From assembly GCA_045627525.1 (NCBI GenBank), contig JAZQNW010000001.1:124001-188000 (forward strand): 64,000 nt of DNA, read 5' to 3'. How positions within the stretch are numbered: the first letter of the stretch is position 1; each line of letters opens with the position of its first letter. The translations under genes were made by a program, and so were the position numbers. Source of the stretch: CAG-877 sp045627525. Lineage in GTDB: Bacteria > Bacillota_I > Bacilli_A > RF39 > UBA660. Below the pieces are notes generated by a model that was not told the origin of the DNA, made no database searches, and saw nothing but the letters and a program-made list of their open reading frames with translations. Shown here one piece after another: positions 24,495-33,643 of this stretch.

Positions 24495-25541
24495 CTACAA
24501 TAAATCTTTGAATAAACCATAAATATATTTTTCAATATCAAAAACCTGTAAATCTTCCTTAGCTTCACCTAAACCAATAAATTTAACTGGTAATCCTACA
24601 TTTTCTTTTATTGCAAGCACAATTCCACCTTTAGCAGTACCATCAAGTTTTGTTAAAACTATTCCTGTAATATCAGTTATTTCTTTAAATGCTTTAGCTT
24701 GGCTTATTCCGTTTTGACCAGTAGTAGCATCTATTATTAGTAAAGTTTCATGTGGACCATTTTCAACTTGTGCACTAATTACTTTATTTATTTTTTCTAA
24801 TTCATTCATTAAATTTACTTTATTTTGTAATCTACCAGCAGTGTCTATTAATACAACATCATAATTATCATCCTTAGCTTTTGCCAAACCATCAAAAACA
24901 ACACTAGCTGGATCACTATCATCTTTGCCATAAAACCCAACATCTATTTTTTTGCTCCACTCTTCTAACTGTTTTACAGCACCTGCTCTAAATGTATCAG
25001 CTCCAACTAATAAAACCTTTTTTCCTTCATTCTTCATATTCCAAGCTAATTTTCCGATAGTAGTAGTTTTACCAACACCATTTACACCAACTACTAGAAT
25101 AACTGTTGGAGATTCTTTTGAATAATTAATTTTACTAGATAGAACTTCATCATTAACATAAATTATAAATAATTCATCAACAATTATTTCTTTAAGATCA
25201 TCAGGATTTTCTATAGATTCTTTTTTTACACGATCCTTCAATCTATCAACAAAATCCATTACAGTATTAACACCTATGTCAGCCATTATAAGTATTTCTT
25301 CTAACTCTTCAAAATATTCTTCATTTATTTTTTTATATTTATTAGTAAGATTAGCAAGTTTCGAAACAAAGTCATGTCTAGATTTAGTTAAACCTTTTTC
25401 ATAAACTTTTACGCTTTTTTTATCATTCTCTGATAATTTTACACCATCGTTTTTATTATCTATAGACTTTTCGTTTTTTTCAATGTCTTTTTCTAAAGAT
25501 GCATCTTTAAACATATTTTTAATTTTACTAAACAATCCCAT
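24495..25541 (-). CDS. ftsY: SRP receptor GTPase FtsY
   Basis: Membrane-associated SRP receptor. From the ATG at 25541 (348 aa; GAGGTGATA ribosome-binding site) it begins with the amphipathic MGLFSKIKNMF membrane-targeting helix, then a short charged A region (about 15-50), and the NG domain: VGVNGVGKTTTIGKLA (P-loop), DTFRAGAVKQLEEW, DTAGRLQNKVNLM, LTKLDGTAKGG. The short acidic region is usual for Gram-positive FtsY. First gene of the ftsY-membrane protein-ylxM operon and divergent from the RNase J gene. Confidence 0.96.
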   Translation of the reverse strand: MGLFSKIKNMFKDASLEKDIEKNEKSIDNKNDGVKLSENDKKSVKVYEKGLTKSRHDFVSKLANLTNKYKKINEEYFEELEEILIMADIGVNTVMDFVDRLKDRVKKESIENPDDLKEIIVDELFIIYVNDEVLSSKINYSKESPTVILVVGVNGVGKTTTIGKLAWNMKNEGKKVLLVGADTFRAGAVKQLEEWSKKIDVGFYGKDDSDPASVVFDGLAKAKDDNYDVVLIDTAGRLQNKVNLMNELEKINKVISAQVENGPHETLLIIDATTGQNGISQAKAFKEITDITGIVLTKLDGTAKGGIVLAIKENVGLPVKFIGLGEAKEDLQVFDIEKYIYGLFKDLL

Positions 25542-25689
25542 ACTATCACCTCTATTTACAATATAGTTATTTTTATTGAAAAACTTTTCTAGTTCAAACA
25601 ATCAAAACTATCAAATTTATTGTATCAAAATGTCAAATTAAAGTCTACTAAATAGATATGTAAAATAAAAAATACTAACTAAAGAAAAG

Positions 25690-25718
25690 TAGACAAACAA
25701 AAAAAAGTATAGTATAAT
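25690..25718 (+). promoter_or_regulatory. Sigma-A promoter of the RNase J gene
   Basis: TAGACA-17-TATAAT, followed by an AGAAAGGAG ribosome-binding site 29-38 bases further downstream. Confidence 0.75.
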
Positions 25719-25759
25719 TTCATAGTTAGTTCTTTAAATAACTTAAGAAAGGAGTTTAT

Positions 25760-27436
25760 ATGATTAAACAAAAAACCAATGAAACTAAAATTATTGTTTT
25801 AGGTGGTTTAGGAGAAGTCGGAAAAAATATGTATTGTGTAATGCATAAAGACTCAATTATTATTATCGATGCCGGTGTTAGTTTTCCTGAAAGTGAACTT
25901 ATGGGAATAGACTATGTATTACCAGATTTCACATTTTTAAAAGAAAATGAAAGTAAAATTAAAGCTTTATTTATAACTCATGGACATGAAGACCATATAG
26001 GTGGAATACCTTATCTTCTTCAAAGTATTAATATTCCGGCTATTTACGCTCCTAATCACGCTAAAGAATTAATTGCAGTAAAATTACAAGATCGTAATAT
26101 AAGATATGATAATTTATATGTTTACAATGAAAATACAAGATTAAAATTTAAAGATATTGAAGTTGAATTTTTTAGAACTACTCACTCTATTCCAGATTCA
26201 CATGGAATAAGTATAACTACTCCAGACGGAAGAATAGTAACAACAGGAGACTATAAATTTGACTTAACACCTATAGGACCAATGGCTGACTTATATAAAA
26301 TGGCCTGCCTAGGAGAAAAAGGTGTTGATGTTTTAATAGGCGATTCAACAAATGCCTTAAATGAAGGCTTTTCAAATAGTGAATCAAAAGTTGACGAAAC
26401 TTTAGGGGAAATGTTTGATAAATGTAAAAATAATCGTATTATCATCGCTACTTTTGCTTCCAATATATATCGTGTAAAACACATATTTGAAACATGTTAT
26501 AAGCATAATCGTAGAATTTGTATATTTGGACGTAGTATGGAAAATAACATCAACATTTCTATTAACGGTGGATATATTGACCATAAGGAATTGCTTATTT
26601 CACCAGAAGAAGCTAATAATTTAAAACCTGGAGAAGTTGCTATTTTATGTACCGGTTCTCAAGGTGAACCCCTAGCAGCACTATCTAGAATTTCAAATGG
26701 CACACATAAACAAATAAAATTAAGACCTGATGATGTAGTAATTTTCTCATCAAGTGCTATTCCAGGAAATGCTTTAAGTATTTCAAAAACAATTAACAAA
26801 TTATATTTAAAAGGCGTAAAAGTTTATACAAATGATAATTTAGGTGATTTACATACATCAGGACACGCTAATGAAGAAGAAATCAAATTAATGATTAGAC
26901 TTTTAAAACCTAAATACTTAATGCCATTTCACGGAGATTATAGAATGCTAAAAAAACAAGCTAATATAGGTATTGACTGTGGAATTCCAAAAGAAAATAC
27001 ATTTATTCTTAAAAATGGTGATAGTTTAGTCTTAAAAAATCATGTTATCACAAAAGGCGATAGTATGCCCGGAGCTGATATATATGTAGACGGTAACCGT
27101 ATAGGTGAAGTTGGAAGTGCAGTATTAAAAGATCGTAAAATTATGGCTAATGATGGTATATTAGTAGTAATAGCTAATATTGATATGAAAAACAGACAAC
27201 TATTAATCAAGCCTAATATTACTACTAGAGGTTTCATACTTGTAAATGAAAACGAAGAACTAATTCATAAAATTGAAAACAAAGCTGAAGAAATAATTCT
27301 TAGAGATTTACAAGATTCAAGAATAAATTACACAGCATTAAAAACAAGTATAACTGAACAATTATATCCATTTATTAATGAATTAACTGGCAGAAAGCCA
27401 ATAATTTTACCAATATTTTTAGACATAAAGAGATAA
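25760..27436 (+). CDS. rnj: Ribonuclease J
   Basis: Metallo-beta-lactamase/beta-CASP ribonuclease with endo- and 5'-exonuclease activity in mRNA decay and rRNA maturation. The 558-aa protein has FITHGHEDHIGGIPYL (metal site, about 73-88), TGDYKFD, the beta-CASP region (IATFASNIYRVKHIF; CTGSQGEPLAALSRI), HTSGHANEEEIK, MPFHGDYRMLKKQA and the C-terminal domain. Whether it is J1 or J2 cannot be told from one copy. Its terminator is shared with the convergent gene. Confidence 0.96.
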   Translation: MIKQKTNETKIIVLGGLGEVGKNMYCVMHKDSIIIIDAGVSFPESELMGIDYVLPDFTFLKENESKIKALFITHGHEDHIGGIPYLLQSINIPAIYAPNHAKELIAVKLQDRNIRYDNLYVYNENTRLKFKDIEVEFFRTTHSIPDSHGISITTPDGRIVTTGDYKFDLTPIGPMADLYKMACLGEKGVDVLIGDSTNALNEGFSNSESKVDETLGEMFDKCKNNRIIIATFASNIYRVKHIFETCYKHNRRICIFGRSMENNINISINGGYIDHKELLISPEEANNLKPGEVAILCTGSQGEPLAALSRISNGTHKQIKLRPDDVVIFSSSAIPGNALSISKTINKLYLKGVKVYTNDNLGDLHTSGHANEEEIKLMIRLLKPKYLMPFHGDYRMLKKQANIGIDCGIPKENTFILKNGDSLVLKNHVITKGDSMPGADIYVDGNRIGEVGSAVLKDRKIMANDGILVVIANIDMKNRQLLIKPNITTRGFILVNENEELIHKIENKAEEIILRDLQDSRINYTALKTSITEQLYPFINELTGRKPIILPIFLDIKR

Positions 27437-27450
27437 TTAATTATCTCTTT
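27427..27450. terminator. Bidirectional terminator, RNase J gene / DUF1016-like gene
   Basis: Perfect 24-bp palindrome AAAGAGATAATT/AATTATCTCTTT followed by T runs; it includes both stop codon regions. Confidence 0.75.
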
Positions 27451-27812
27451 TTTAATTGAAAATATAAATCATTTTTTATTGCTAAAACAAAATTTTGATA
27501 ATCACATTGAGTAAATAAAGCCAACTGAAAATAAAACATTCTCTCCCATTTAGAATCAACTTTAATTAATTCTAAATAATACTCCCATTTTAAACTATTT
27601 AATTTATCATAAAAAATAGGAAAACATAAATAAAATTGTTGCATTGAATAAATATTAATTCTATCAAAACAATCTGTAACACCAAAATAGTATTGATAAT
27701 ACTCCGAATATTTTTTAATAGAGTTAGAATACTTATTCTGATTTAAAAATACTTTTTTTCCTATATTCCAAAATATAAATAGTCGATTTTTATTGTTTAA
27801 TATTTTAATCAC
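27441..27812 (-). CDS. Small protein resembling the DUF1016/YhcG N-terminal domain
   Basis: A 123-aa protein. The words FWNIGKKVF, KYSEYYQYYFG, INIYSMQQFYLCFPI, LKWEYYLELIKVDSKWERMFYFQLAL line up with the DUF1016 (YhcG) N-terminal domain: xYWxIGxxIVE, GxGFSxxNLxxMRxFYxxFP, LSWxHYxxLLxIxDxxxRxFYxxxA. YhcG proteins carry a PD-(D/E)xK nuclease after this domain and occur with restriction and mobile genes; here the nuclease part is absent. A protein-protein or DNA-binding remnant kept as a stand-alone domain is the best reading. It lies alone between the RNase J and RNase Y genes. Confidence 0.65.
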   Translation of the reverse strand: MIKILNNKNRLFIFWNIGKKVFLNQNKYSNSIKKYSEYYQYYFGVTDCFDRINIYSMQQFYLCFPIFYDKLNSLKWEYYLELIKVDSKWERMFYFQLALFTQCDYQNFVLAIKNDLYFQLKKR

Positions 27813-27853
27813 CTCACTATATTATTATCAAAAAATAATAATATAACAAAAAA

Positions 27854-27874
27854 AAGAAGCCTATCTAGCTTCTT
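27854..27874 (-). terminator. Terminator after rny
   Basis: AAGAAGC/GCTTCTT stem with a 7-base loop covering the end of the rny coding sequence; T run on the minus strand. Confidence 0.75.
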
Positions 27875-29417
27875 CTTGTGCTCTTGTTTCACGTACTACT
27901 GTAATCTTTACAGTACCAGGATATTTCATAGTTGCCTCTATTTTTTCTTTTACTTCACGAGCTATTTGATGTGCACCTAAATCATCAACATCTTCAGGTT
28001 TTACAATTACTCTTAATTCTCGACCAGCTTGTACAGCAAATGCTTTATCAACACCTTCTATTTGATTACCAACTTCTTCAAGCTGAGTCAAACGTTGAAT
28101 ATAGTTTTCTAAAGAATCATTACGAGCACCAGGACGAGATGCAGACAATGCATCAGCTATAGCAACTATTGTAGATATTACACTAGTTGCTTGAGTATCA
28201 CCGTGATGTGAAGCAATAGAATTTATAACTACTTCATTCTCTTTATATTTTTTAGCAATATCAACGCCAATTTCAACATGACTACCTTCAATTTCATGAT
28301 CAATTGCTTTACCTATATCATGTAATAACCCAGCTCTTTTTGCTAAAGAAACGTTTTCCCCTAATTCCCCAGCTAACAATCCTGATAACTGAGCAACTTC
28401 AATTGAATGTTGTAATGCATTTTGACCATAACTAGTTCTAAAATGTAACTTACCTATTGTTTCAATTAAATCTGGATCAAATTTTGTTAGTCCCAATTCA
28501 AATGTAGCTTCTTGACCATAATCAATAATTTTTTGTTTCATATCTTTGCAAACTTTATCATATAACTCTTCAATACGAGTAGGATGAATTCTACCATCTT
28601 TAATTAAACTTTCCAAAGTAACTCTAGCAATTTCTCTTCTTAAAGGATCAAAACTAGATAAAACTACCGCTTCAGGAGTATCATCAATAATTAAATCTAC
28701 ACCTGTAATTGCTTCTATAGTACGAATATTACGACCTTCACGACCAATAATTCTACCTTTCATTTCATCAGTTGGTAAATCTACAACTGTAACTGTTTGA
28801 TCACTCGCAATATCAGCTGCATATTTTTGCATAGAACTAACAATTAATTCACGAGCTGTTTTATCAGCTGTTAACCTTGCCTCATTTTCAGCCTCACGAA
28901 TATATTCAGTTATTTCTTTACTCATATTTTCTCTTACTTGACTCATAACTAATTCACGAGCCTTTTCTTTACTGAAACCTGAAATTTTTTCCAATAAATC
29001 TAATTGTTCTTTTTTTATTTCATCCACTTTACTCTTTTCAACTTGGATTTCATCTAAACGATCTGAAAGCTTAGCTTCTCTTTCTTCAAGAGATGCTTCA
29101 CGTTTTTGAAACATTTCATCACGCTTATCAATATTCGCTTCACGCTGAAGCAAACGTTGTTCAGACGCTTTCATTTCCTCTTTTTTTTCACGAATTTCTT
29201 TATCTAAATCCATTTTGATTTTATGAGCTTCTTCTTTTTGTTCAATAGCAGCATCCCTTTTGATTTTATCAACATCTTTTTTCGCTTGATTAATCATATT
29301 CTCTGCTTTTTTTACTGCTTTACTCACTTTTAAACTATTTATAACAAAAGCTATTATAAATCCAACTAGCAATCCAACTGCTATAAGTAAAATGGAGAAT
29401 CCTATATTGTTTTCCAT
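27861..29417 (-). CDS. rny: Ribonuclease Y
   Basis: Membrane-anchored endoribonuclease that starts mRNA decay in Firmicutes. The 518-aa protein has an N-terminal membrane helix (about 6-26), a long coiled coil (about 35-190), a KH domain with GRIIGREGRNIRTIEAITGVDLIIDD, and an HD domain with LLHDIGKAIDHE and SHHGD, ending TVVRETRAQEEAR. GGAGG precedes the ATG at 29417. The usual recA-pgsA-rny neighbourhood is kept, with murE inserted between recA and rny. Confidence 0.97.
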   Translation of the reverse strand: MENNIGFSILLIAVGLLVGFIIAFVINSLKVSKAVKKAENMINQAKKDVDKIKRDAAIEQKEEAHKIKMDLDKEIREKKEEMKASEQRLLQREANIDKRDEMFQKREASLEEREAKLSDRLDEIQVEKSKVDEIKKEQLDLLEKISGFSKEKARELVMSQVRENMSKEITEYIREAENEARLTADKTARELIVSSMQKYAADIASDQTVTVVDLPTDEMKGRIIGREGRNIRTIEAITGVDLIIDDTPEAVVLSSFDPLRREIARVTLESLIKDGRIHPTRIEELYDKVCKDMKQKIIDYGQEATFELGLTKFDPDLIETIGKLHFRTSYGQNALQHSIEVAQLSGLLAGELGENVSLAKRAGLLHDIGKAIDHEIEGSHVEIGVDIAKKYKENEVVINSIASHHGDTQATSVISTIVAIADALSASRPGARNDSLENYIQRLTQLEEVGNQIEGVDKAFAVQAGRELRVIVKPEDVDDLGAHQIAREVKEKIEATMKYPGTVKITVVRETRAQEEAR

Positions 29418-29498
29418 AAATTCCTCCATCTAGACCATAAAAATAATAATCTAATTATATTGTAGTTTTATTTTTTTTGCTTGTCAAGGAAAAGAAAA

Positions 29499-29514
29499 AG
29501 CACATACGTGCTTA
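29499..29514 (-). terminator. Terminator after murE
   Basis: AAGCAC/GTGCTT hairpin with 4-base loop followed by TTTTTCTTTT on the minus strand; overlaps the stop codon. Confidence 0.6.
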
Positions 29515-30912
29515 ATCAAAATACTTTTTTATTGTATCATAGTCAGAATATTTAATTTTTTTATTTCCTATAGCCATATAATTATCACGACCTTTACCAA
29601 TAATTAAAACAGCATCACCTGATTTAGCCATTGAAAAAGCACTATAAATTGCTTCTTTCCTATCAACAATTATGTCATAATTTTTCAATGGACTGTTATC
29701 TATCATTTGATCTATTATGTCATAAACCGATTCATTCCGTGGATCATCCATAGTAAAAATAACAAATCCTGCATTTTCTAATAATAATTTCCCTATTTTA
29801 CTTCTTTTTTCTTTTTCACGACCACCTGCTGCTCCAGTAACAACAATAACTCTATTATATTTTTTATATTCATCCAATATATTCTTAATAGCGTTATAAG
29901 TATGAGCATAATCTAAAACAATTTCATAACTCTGACCAAAATTTAATTTTTCTCCCCGACCAATAATAGTAGATATATTATTTATTCTATTAATGATTTT
30001 TTCAGCAGGAATATCTTTATACTTGCAAATTAAAAAAGCAAGTGTCAAATTAAAAGAATTATATTTACCATTCAAAGGACTAACAATATTATAATTAATA
30101 CCATTTTTATCACTAATATTAAATTCTATTCCATTTTCTTTTTTAGCAAAATTAGAAATTATGAAGTCATTTGATAAAGAATATCCAAAATGTATAACAC
30201 GTTTATCGACAATTTTTTTACAATTATTGTCATCACCATTTACAAAAATTATTCCTTCATCTTTTAAATAATCTATCAACTTAAATTTAGATTGACAGTA
30301 ATTATCAATATTACCATGAATATTTAAATGGTCTTCAGTAATATTAGTATAAGCAATTACATCAAATTTTAATTTATTTATTCTCCCATGTAAAAGAGCC
30401 TCACTTGACACTTCCATTACAACATCTTTACACTTACGTTTTTTTATTTGATAAAAACATTCATATAATTCAAAAATACATGGAGTAGTATTAGAAGTAT
30501 CAAAATGTTCACCATCAATATCGACACCATTTGTACCTATATATGCTATTTTATGAAAAGATTCAACAATTTTATCTATAAGAGAAGCAGTTGTAGTTTT
30601 ACCATCAGTACCTGTAATACCAATTATATTAAAATCATCCGGATTAATATCAAAATATTTTTGACATAAATCAGAAAATATATCATCAACATTATCCATT
30701 ACTACTAAAGGAACAGGTAAATCTAATTTCCTATCAGCAATAACAGCAACCGCTCCATTAGCAATTGCATCATTAATAAAATTAGTATGATCAACATTAA
30801 AACCATGTGTAGCTACAAACAAATATCCGGGTTTGACTTTTCTAGAATCATCAGCTATTCCAGCTATTTCAATATCAAAAATACAATCTACAATATCACA
30901 AAGTTTTTTCAT
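29512..30912 (-). CDS. murE: UDP-MurNAc-tripeptide synthetase MurE
   Basis: Adds the third amino acid (meso-diaminopimelate or L-lysine) to UDP-MurNAc-L-Ala-D-Glu in the cytoplasm. The 466-aa ligase has the ATP site GITGTDGKTTTASL (about 98-111), NTTPCIFEL, SSEALLHGRI, TNITEDHLNIHG and GRGEKL in the C-domain. In the residue-3 selectivity loop I read DDPRNES: the Arg is the DAP-type feature (DNPR), while DD is like Lys-type enzymes. The start at 30912 has GGAGG. Standing outside the division (dcw) cluster is usual for relatives of this lineage. Confidence 0.93.
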   Translation of the reverse strand: MKKLCDIVDCIFDIEIAGIADDSRKVKPGYLFVATHGFNVDHTNFINDAIANGAVAVIADRKLDLPVPLVVMDNVDDIFSDLCQKYFDINPDDFNIIGITGTDGKTTTASLIDKIVESFHKIAYIGTNGVDIDGEHFDTSNTTPCIFELYECFYQIKKRKCKDVVMEVSSEALLHGRINKLKFDVIAYTNITEDHLNIHGNIDNYCQSKFKLIDYLKDEGIIFVNGDDNNCKKIVDKRVIHFGYSLSNDFIISNFAKKENGIEFNISDKNGINYNIVSPLNGKYNSFNLTLAFLICKYKDIPAEKIINRINNISTIIGRGEKLNFGQSYEIVLDYAHTYNAIKNILDEYKKYNRVIVVTGAAGGREKEKRSKIGKLLLENAGFVIFTMDDPRNESVYDIIDQMIDNSPLKNYDIIVDRKEAIYSAFSMAKSGDAVLIIGKGRDNYMAIGNKKIKYSDYDTIKKYFD

Positions 30913-30980
30913 ATTTCCTCCTAAATTATTATATGACAATTAATAAAAATAGCATAAAAAAATTATATAACTAAAAAAAA

Positions 30981-31002
30981 AGAAAAGCAATTCTACTTTT
31001 CT
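30981..31002 (-). terminator. Terminator after recA
   Basis: AGAAAAG/CTTTTCT hairpin with T run on the minus strand; overlaps the 3' end of recA. Confidence 0.6.
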
Positions 31003-32027
31003 TTCTTCTCTTTATCATCAGGAATAGTAATATCGTAATATTCCCTTACCTTTTTTTCAAGTTCCTCTTTTAACTCAATATTGTCTTTTAATAAAAGTTT
31101 AACATTTTCTTTACCTTGGCCCAATTTTTCATCTTGATATGAATACCAAGCCCCAGTCTTATTTATAATACCAGCTTCAGCTGCTAAATCTATAATTTCT
31201 CCTTCTCTTGATACACCTTCTCCATACATAATATCAACAACAGCAGTTTTAAATGGTGGTGCCACTTTATTTTTAACAACTTTAATTGTTGTCTTATTAC
31301 CAACAACCCCATCACCCATTTTTAGCTGTTCATTACGACGTATATCTAAACGAACTGAAGCATAAAATTTTAACGCTCTACCACCAGGAGTAGTTTCAGG
31401 ATTACCAAACATAACTCCTACTTTTTCGCGTAACTGATTAATAAAAATACAAGTAGTATTAGTTTTATTAATGGTACCAGATAATTTTCTTAAAGCTTGA
31501 GACATTAAACGCGCTTGAAGTCCAACATGTGAATCACCCATTTCGCCATCAATTTCAGCCTGTGGAACTAAAGCTGCAACAGAATCAATAACAATAATAC
31601 TAACAGCTTCACTTCTAACTAAAGCATCACATATTTCTAAAGCTTGCTCACCAGTATCTGGTTGAGAAAGTAACAACTCATCAATATTAACACCTAATCT
31701 TTCAGCATAAACTGGATCTAATGCATGTTCTGCATCAATAAATGCCGCTCTACCTCCAGCTTTTTGATGTTCAGCTATAGCCTGTAAAGCAAAAGTTGTT
31801 TTACCACTAGATTCAGGTCCATAAATTTCTATAATTCTACCACGAGGATATCCACCTACACCTAAAGCAATATCTAAAGATAAACATCCACTAGAACAAA
31901 CATCAACTTTTATATGCTTGTTATCACCAAGTTTCATAATTGATCCTTTACCAAATTGCTTTTCAATATCATTTAATACTTGTTCTAAAGCTTTATCTTT
32001 AGACACTTCTTTACTAACTGTTTTCAT
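30993..32027 (-). CDS. recA: Recombinase RecA
   Basis: Central strand-exchange protein of homologous recombination and co-protease of the SOS response. The 344-aa protein has GPESSGKTTFALQ (Walker A), IDAEHALDP, SQPDTGEQALEI, VIDSVAALVPQAEIDGEMGD (Walker B and L1), INQLREKVGVMFGNPETTPGGRALKFY (L2) and the short acidic/basic tail. GGAGG precedes the ATG. Its promoter (32061-32089) is TTGCAA-17-TACAAT, with a LexA-like box just upstream. Confidence 0.98.
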   Translation of the reverse strand: MKTVSKEVSKDKALEQVLNDIEKQFGKGSIMKLGDNKHIKVDVCSSGCLSLDIALGVGGYPRGRIIEIYGPESSGKTTFALQAIAEHQKAGGRAAFIDAEHALDPVYAERLGVNIDELLLSQPDTGEQALEICDALVRSEAVSIIVIDSVAALVPQAEIDGEMGDSHVGLQARLMSQALRKLSGTINKTNTTCIFINQLREKVGVMFGNPETTPGGRALKFYASVRLDIRRNEQLKMGDGVVGNKTTIKVVKNKVAPPFKTAVVDIMYGEGVSREGEIIDLAAEAGIINKTGAWYSYQDEKLGQGKENVKLLLKDNIELKEELEKKVREYYDITIPDDKEKKEK

Positions 32028-32060
32028 ATTTCCTCCTAAAGTTCAATAACTTACAAATCA

Positions 32061-32089
32061 ATTGTATAATATATTTAAATAAATTGCAA
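32061..32089 (-). promoter_or_regulatory. Sigma-A promoter of recA
   Basis: TTGCAA-17-TACAAT on the minus strand, about 34 bases before the recA start codon. Confidence 0.75.
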
Positions 32090-32097
32090 CACTTTTT

Positions 32098-32111
32098 CGA
32101 ACGAATGTTTT
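32098..32111. promoter_or_regulatory. Possible LexA (DinR) box upstream of recA
   Basis: CGAAC-N4-GTTTT, close to the Bacillus SOS box CGAAC-N4-GTTCG, with two mismatches in one half. It lies 8 bases upstream of the -35 hexamer. Confidence 0.45.
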
Positions 32112-32145
32112 ATTAAATTACCAGTAAATTTTTACCAAAAAATAA

Positions 32146-32170
32146 AAAATCCTCAATAAATAAGGATTTT
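32146..32170 (-). terminator. Terminator after pgsA
   Basis: AAAATCCT/AGGATTTT stem with a 9-base loop and T run on the minus strand. Confidence 0.75.
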
Positions 32171-32186
32171 TCAAGTAATATTTTTC

Positions 32187-32792
32187 TTAATTTTTTGTTT
32201 TTGAAAAAATTAAATCTTTATTCATAGAATAATACTTGCAAGCTGATACAATAGACATAATACATGCAAAATATAATAATAATTGATTAAATCTTATACC
32301 AATAAATTCAAATGGCATATTATAAATGAATGTTAAGAATGTTCCAACCATTAAAGCACCTGTTTTAATCTTTCCAGCGCCAATAGCAGCAACAACTTTA
32401 CCCTTTGCAGCAGCTTCCATTTTAATAGCATTTACAATTACATCTCTTAAAACTATTATAACTGGAATAATTTCATTAATAAAACCTTGAGCTGCTAAAA
32501 TTATTAATACTGAATTAACTAAAACCTTATCTGCAATAGCATCTAACATTTTACCAGTATCAGTAACAAGATTGTATTTACGAGCAATTCTACCATCAAA
32601 AAAATCTGTAATACTAGCAACTGCAAATATAAATCCTGAAATTAAATATTGCAAACCAACAGGTGAAGAAATACCTGAAATATTATACTCTGGGAAATGA
32701 ATTCCTACAGCATAAAAAGGAAATACTAATAAAATAATTACTACAACAGTTAAAATAAGTCTAAGAACTGTAAGTTTATTAGGCAAGTTCAT
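32187..32792 (-). CDS. pgsA: CDP-diacylglycerol-glycerol-3-phosphate 3-phosphatidyltransferase PgsA
   Basis: Makes phosphatidylglycerophosphate, the committed step to phosphatidylglycerol. The 201-aa membrane enzyme begins MNLPNKLTVLRL and has the CDP-alcohol phosphotransferase motif DFFDGRIARKYNLVTDTG followed by KMLDAIADK (D-G-x2-A-R-x8-G-x3-D-x3-D), plus four to five hydrophobic helices. The start at 32792 (AAAGGAG) lies inside the end of the rodZ-like gene, a coupled pair also found in Bacillus (ymfM-pgsA). Confidence 0.95.
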   Translation of the reverse strand: MNLPNKLTVLRLILTVVVIILLVFPFYAVGIHFPEYNISGISSPVGLQYLISGFIFAVASITDFFDGRIARKYNLVTDTGKMLDAIADKVLVNSVLIILAAQGFINEIIPVIIVLRDVIVNAIKMEAAAKGKVVAAIGAGKIKTGALMVGTFLTFIYNMPFEFIGIRFNQLLLYFACIMSIVSACKYYSMNKDLIFSKTKN

Positions 32793-33270
32793 AAAATTCT
32801 CCTTTCGCCACATTTGGCATTAATTCCTCACTTCTCGTAGGTGCCTTATTAATTGCACTAATAATTAAATAAAGAACTACAAAAAGTAAAATAATACCAA
32901 CAATAGACCATATAAAAGGCCATGGTCCTATTTTTTTCTTATATTCTTTTGTATAAGGGGACTGAGCTTTTTTTTCTGACTCTTCTAATTTTTTTTGAGC
33001 CAATTTAATATCTTCTAAAGAAATTTTAGATGTATGTTCAAATAAAAATCCATTAAATTCATCTACTACTTTATCTGGATTTAATCCTAAATATTTAGCA
33101 TATTGCTTAATATATTCTTTTAAATCATAAACATCCTTAAAAGCTTTGACATTACCACTTTCTATATTTTCAAGCTGAGATGATGTTAAATCTAAATCAT
33201 CAGCAGCTTCTAACAAACTAACACCATTGCTGATTCTAGTCTGCTTTAAGTAAGCTCCTAACTCTTTCAT
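32779..33270 (-). CDS. rodZ: RodZ/YmfM-like HTH membrane protein
   Basis: A 163-aa protein with an N-terminal RodZ-type HTH (ELGAYLKQTRISNGVSLLEAADDLDLTSSQLENIESGN...), a coiled linker, one membrane helix (about 122-145) and a very short external tail of about 18 residues. RodZ links MreB to the cell-wall elongation machinery; the large external domain of proteobacterial RodZ is missing, as in many Firmicutes. It is coupled with pgsA and begins 30 bases after the rnpB gene end. Confidence 0.9.
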   Translation of the reverse strand: MKELGAYLKQTRISNGVSLLEAADDLDLTSSQLENIESGNVKAFKDVYDLKEYIKQYAKYLGLNPDKVVDEFNGFLFEHTSKISLEDIKLAQKKLEESEKKAQSPYTKEYKKKIGPWPFIWSIVGIILLFVVLYLIISAINKAPTRSEELMPNVAKGEFYELA

Positions 33271-33301
33271 ATAACACCTCACTAATAATAAACAATAAAT
33301 A

Positions 33302-33643
33302 TAAATAAGCCATGTTCTGTTCCTAGTAAACTAGGCGACAAACATTTATCTACTAATTTCTTAGTCCCTAACTCCATTCATTTTTTTTGTTAGGACTCCC
33401 CTACCAAATTTGGGTTTCTCGCTCGCGGGGTTTACCACGTTTCACTCTTTCGTTTCCAAAAGCATCGTCACTGCGGCACTTTACAGTATAAATCATATCA
33501 AAAAGACTTAGATTTATTAACCGCCGTTAGTAAAAACTACCCTAGGTTATTTTTTCCCTAGGCACGATCACTACAGACATCTCAGTCTGTGCGAGCATGG
33601 ACTTTCCTCAAGGATCTCAAGAATCCCAGCGTTTGTCTATATA
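33302..33643 (-). ncRNA. rnpB: RNase P RNA, Bacillus type (class B)
   Basis: Catalytic RNA that removes the 5' leader of pre-tRNAs. On the minus strand it has the universal P4 5' strand GAGGAAAGTCCATGCTCGC near the 5' end, GAAACCC...GGTAGGGG in the middle, and the 3' P4 strand region ACAGAACATGGCTTAT near the 3' end. The AGACAAACG word near the start pairs with TGTTTGTCG near the end. The order gpsB-rnpB is that of Bacillus subtilis. Ends are estimated to within about 15 bases. Confidence 0.95.

Noticed and set aside
33302..33643. tmRNA or SRP RNA as identity of the structured RNA upstream of the rodZ-like gene
   Set aside because: The GAGGAAAGTCCATGCTCGC and ACAGAACATGGC words are specific for RNase P RNA, and the position after gpsB agrees.
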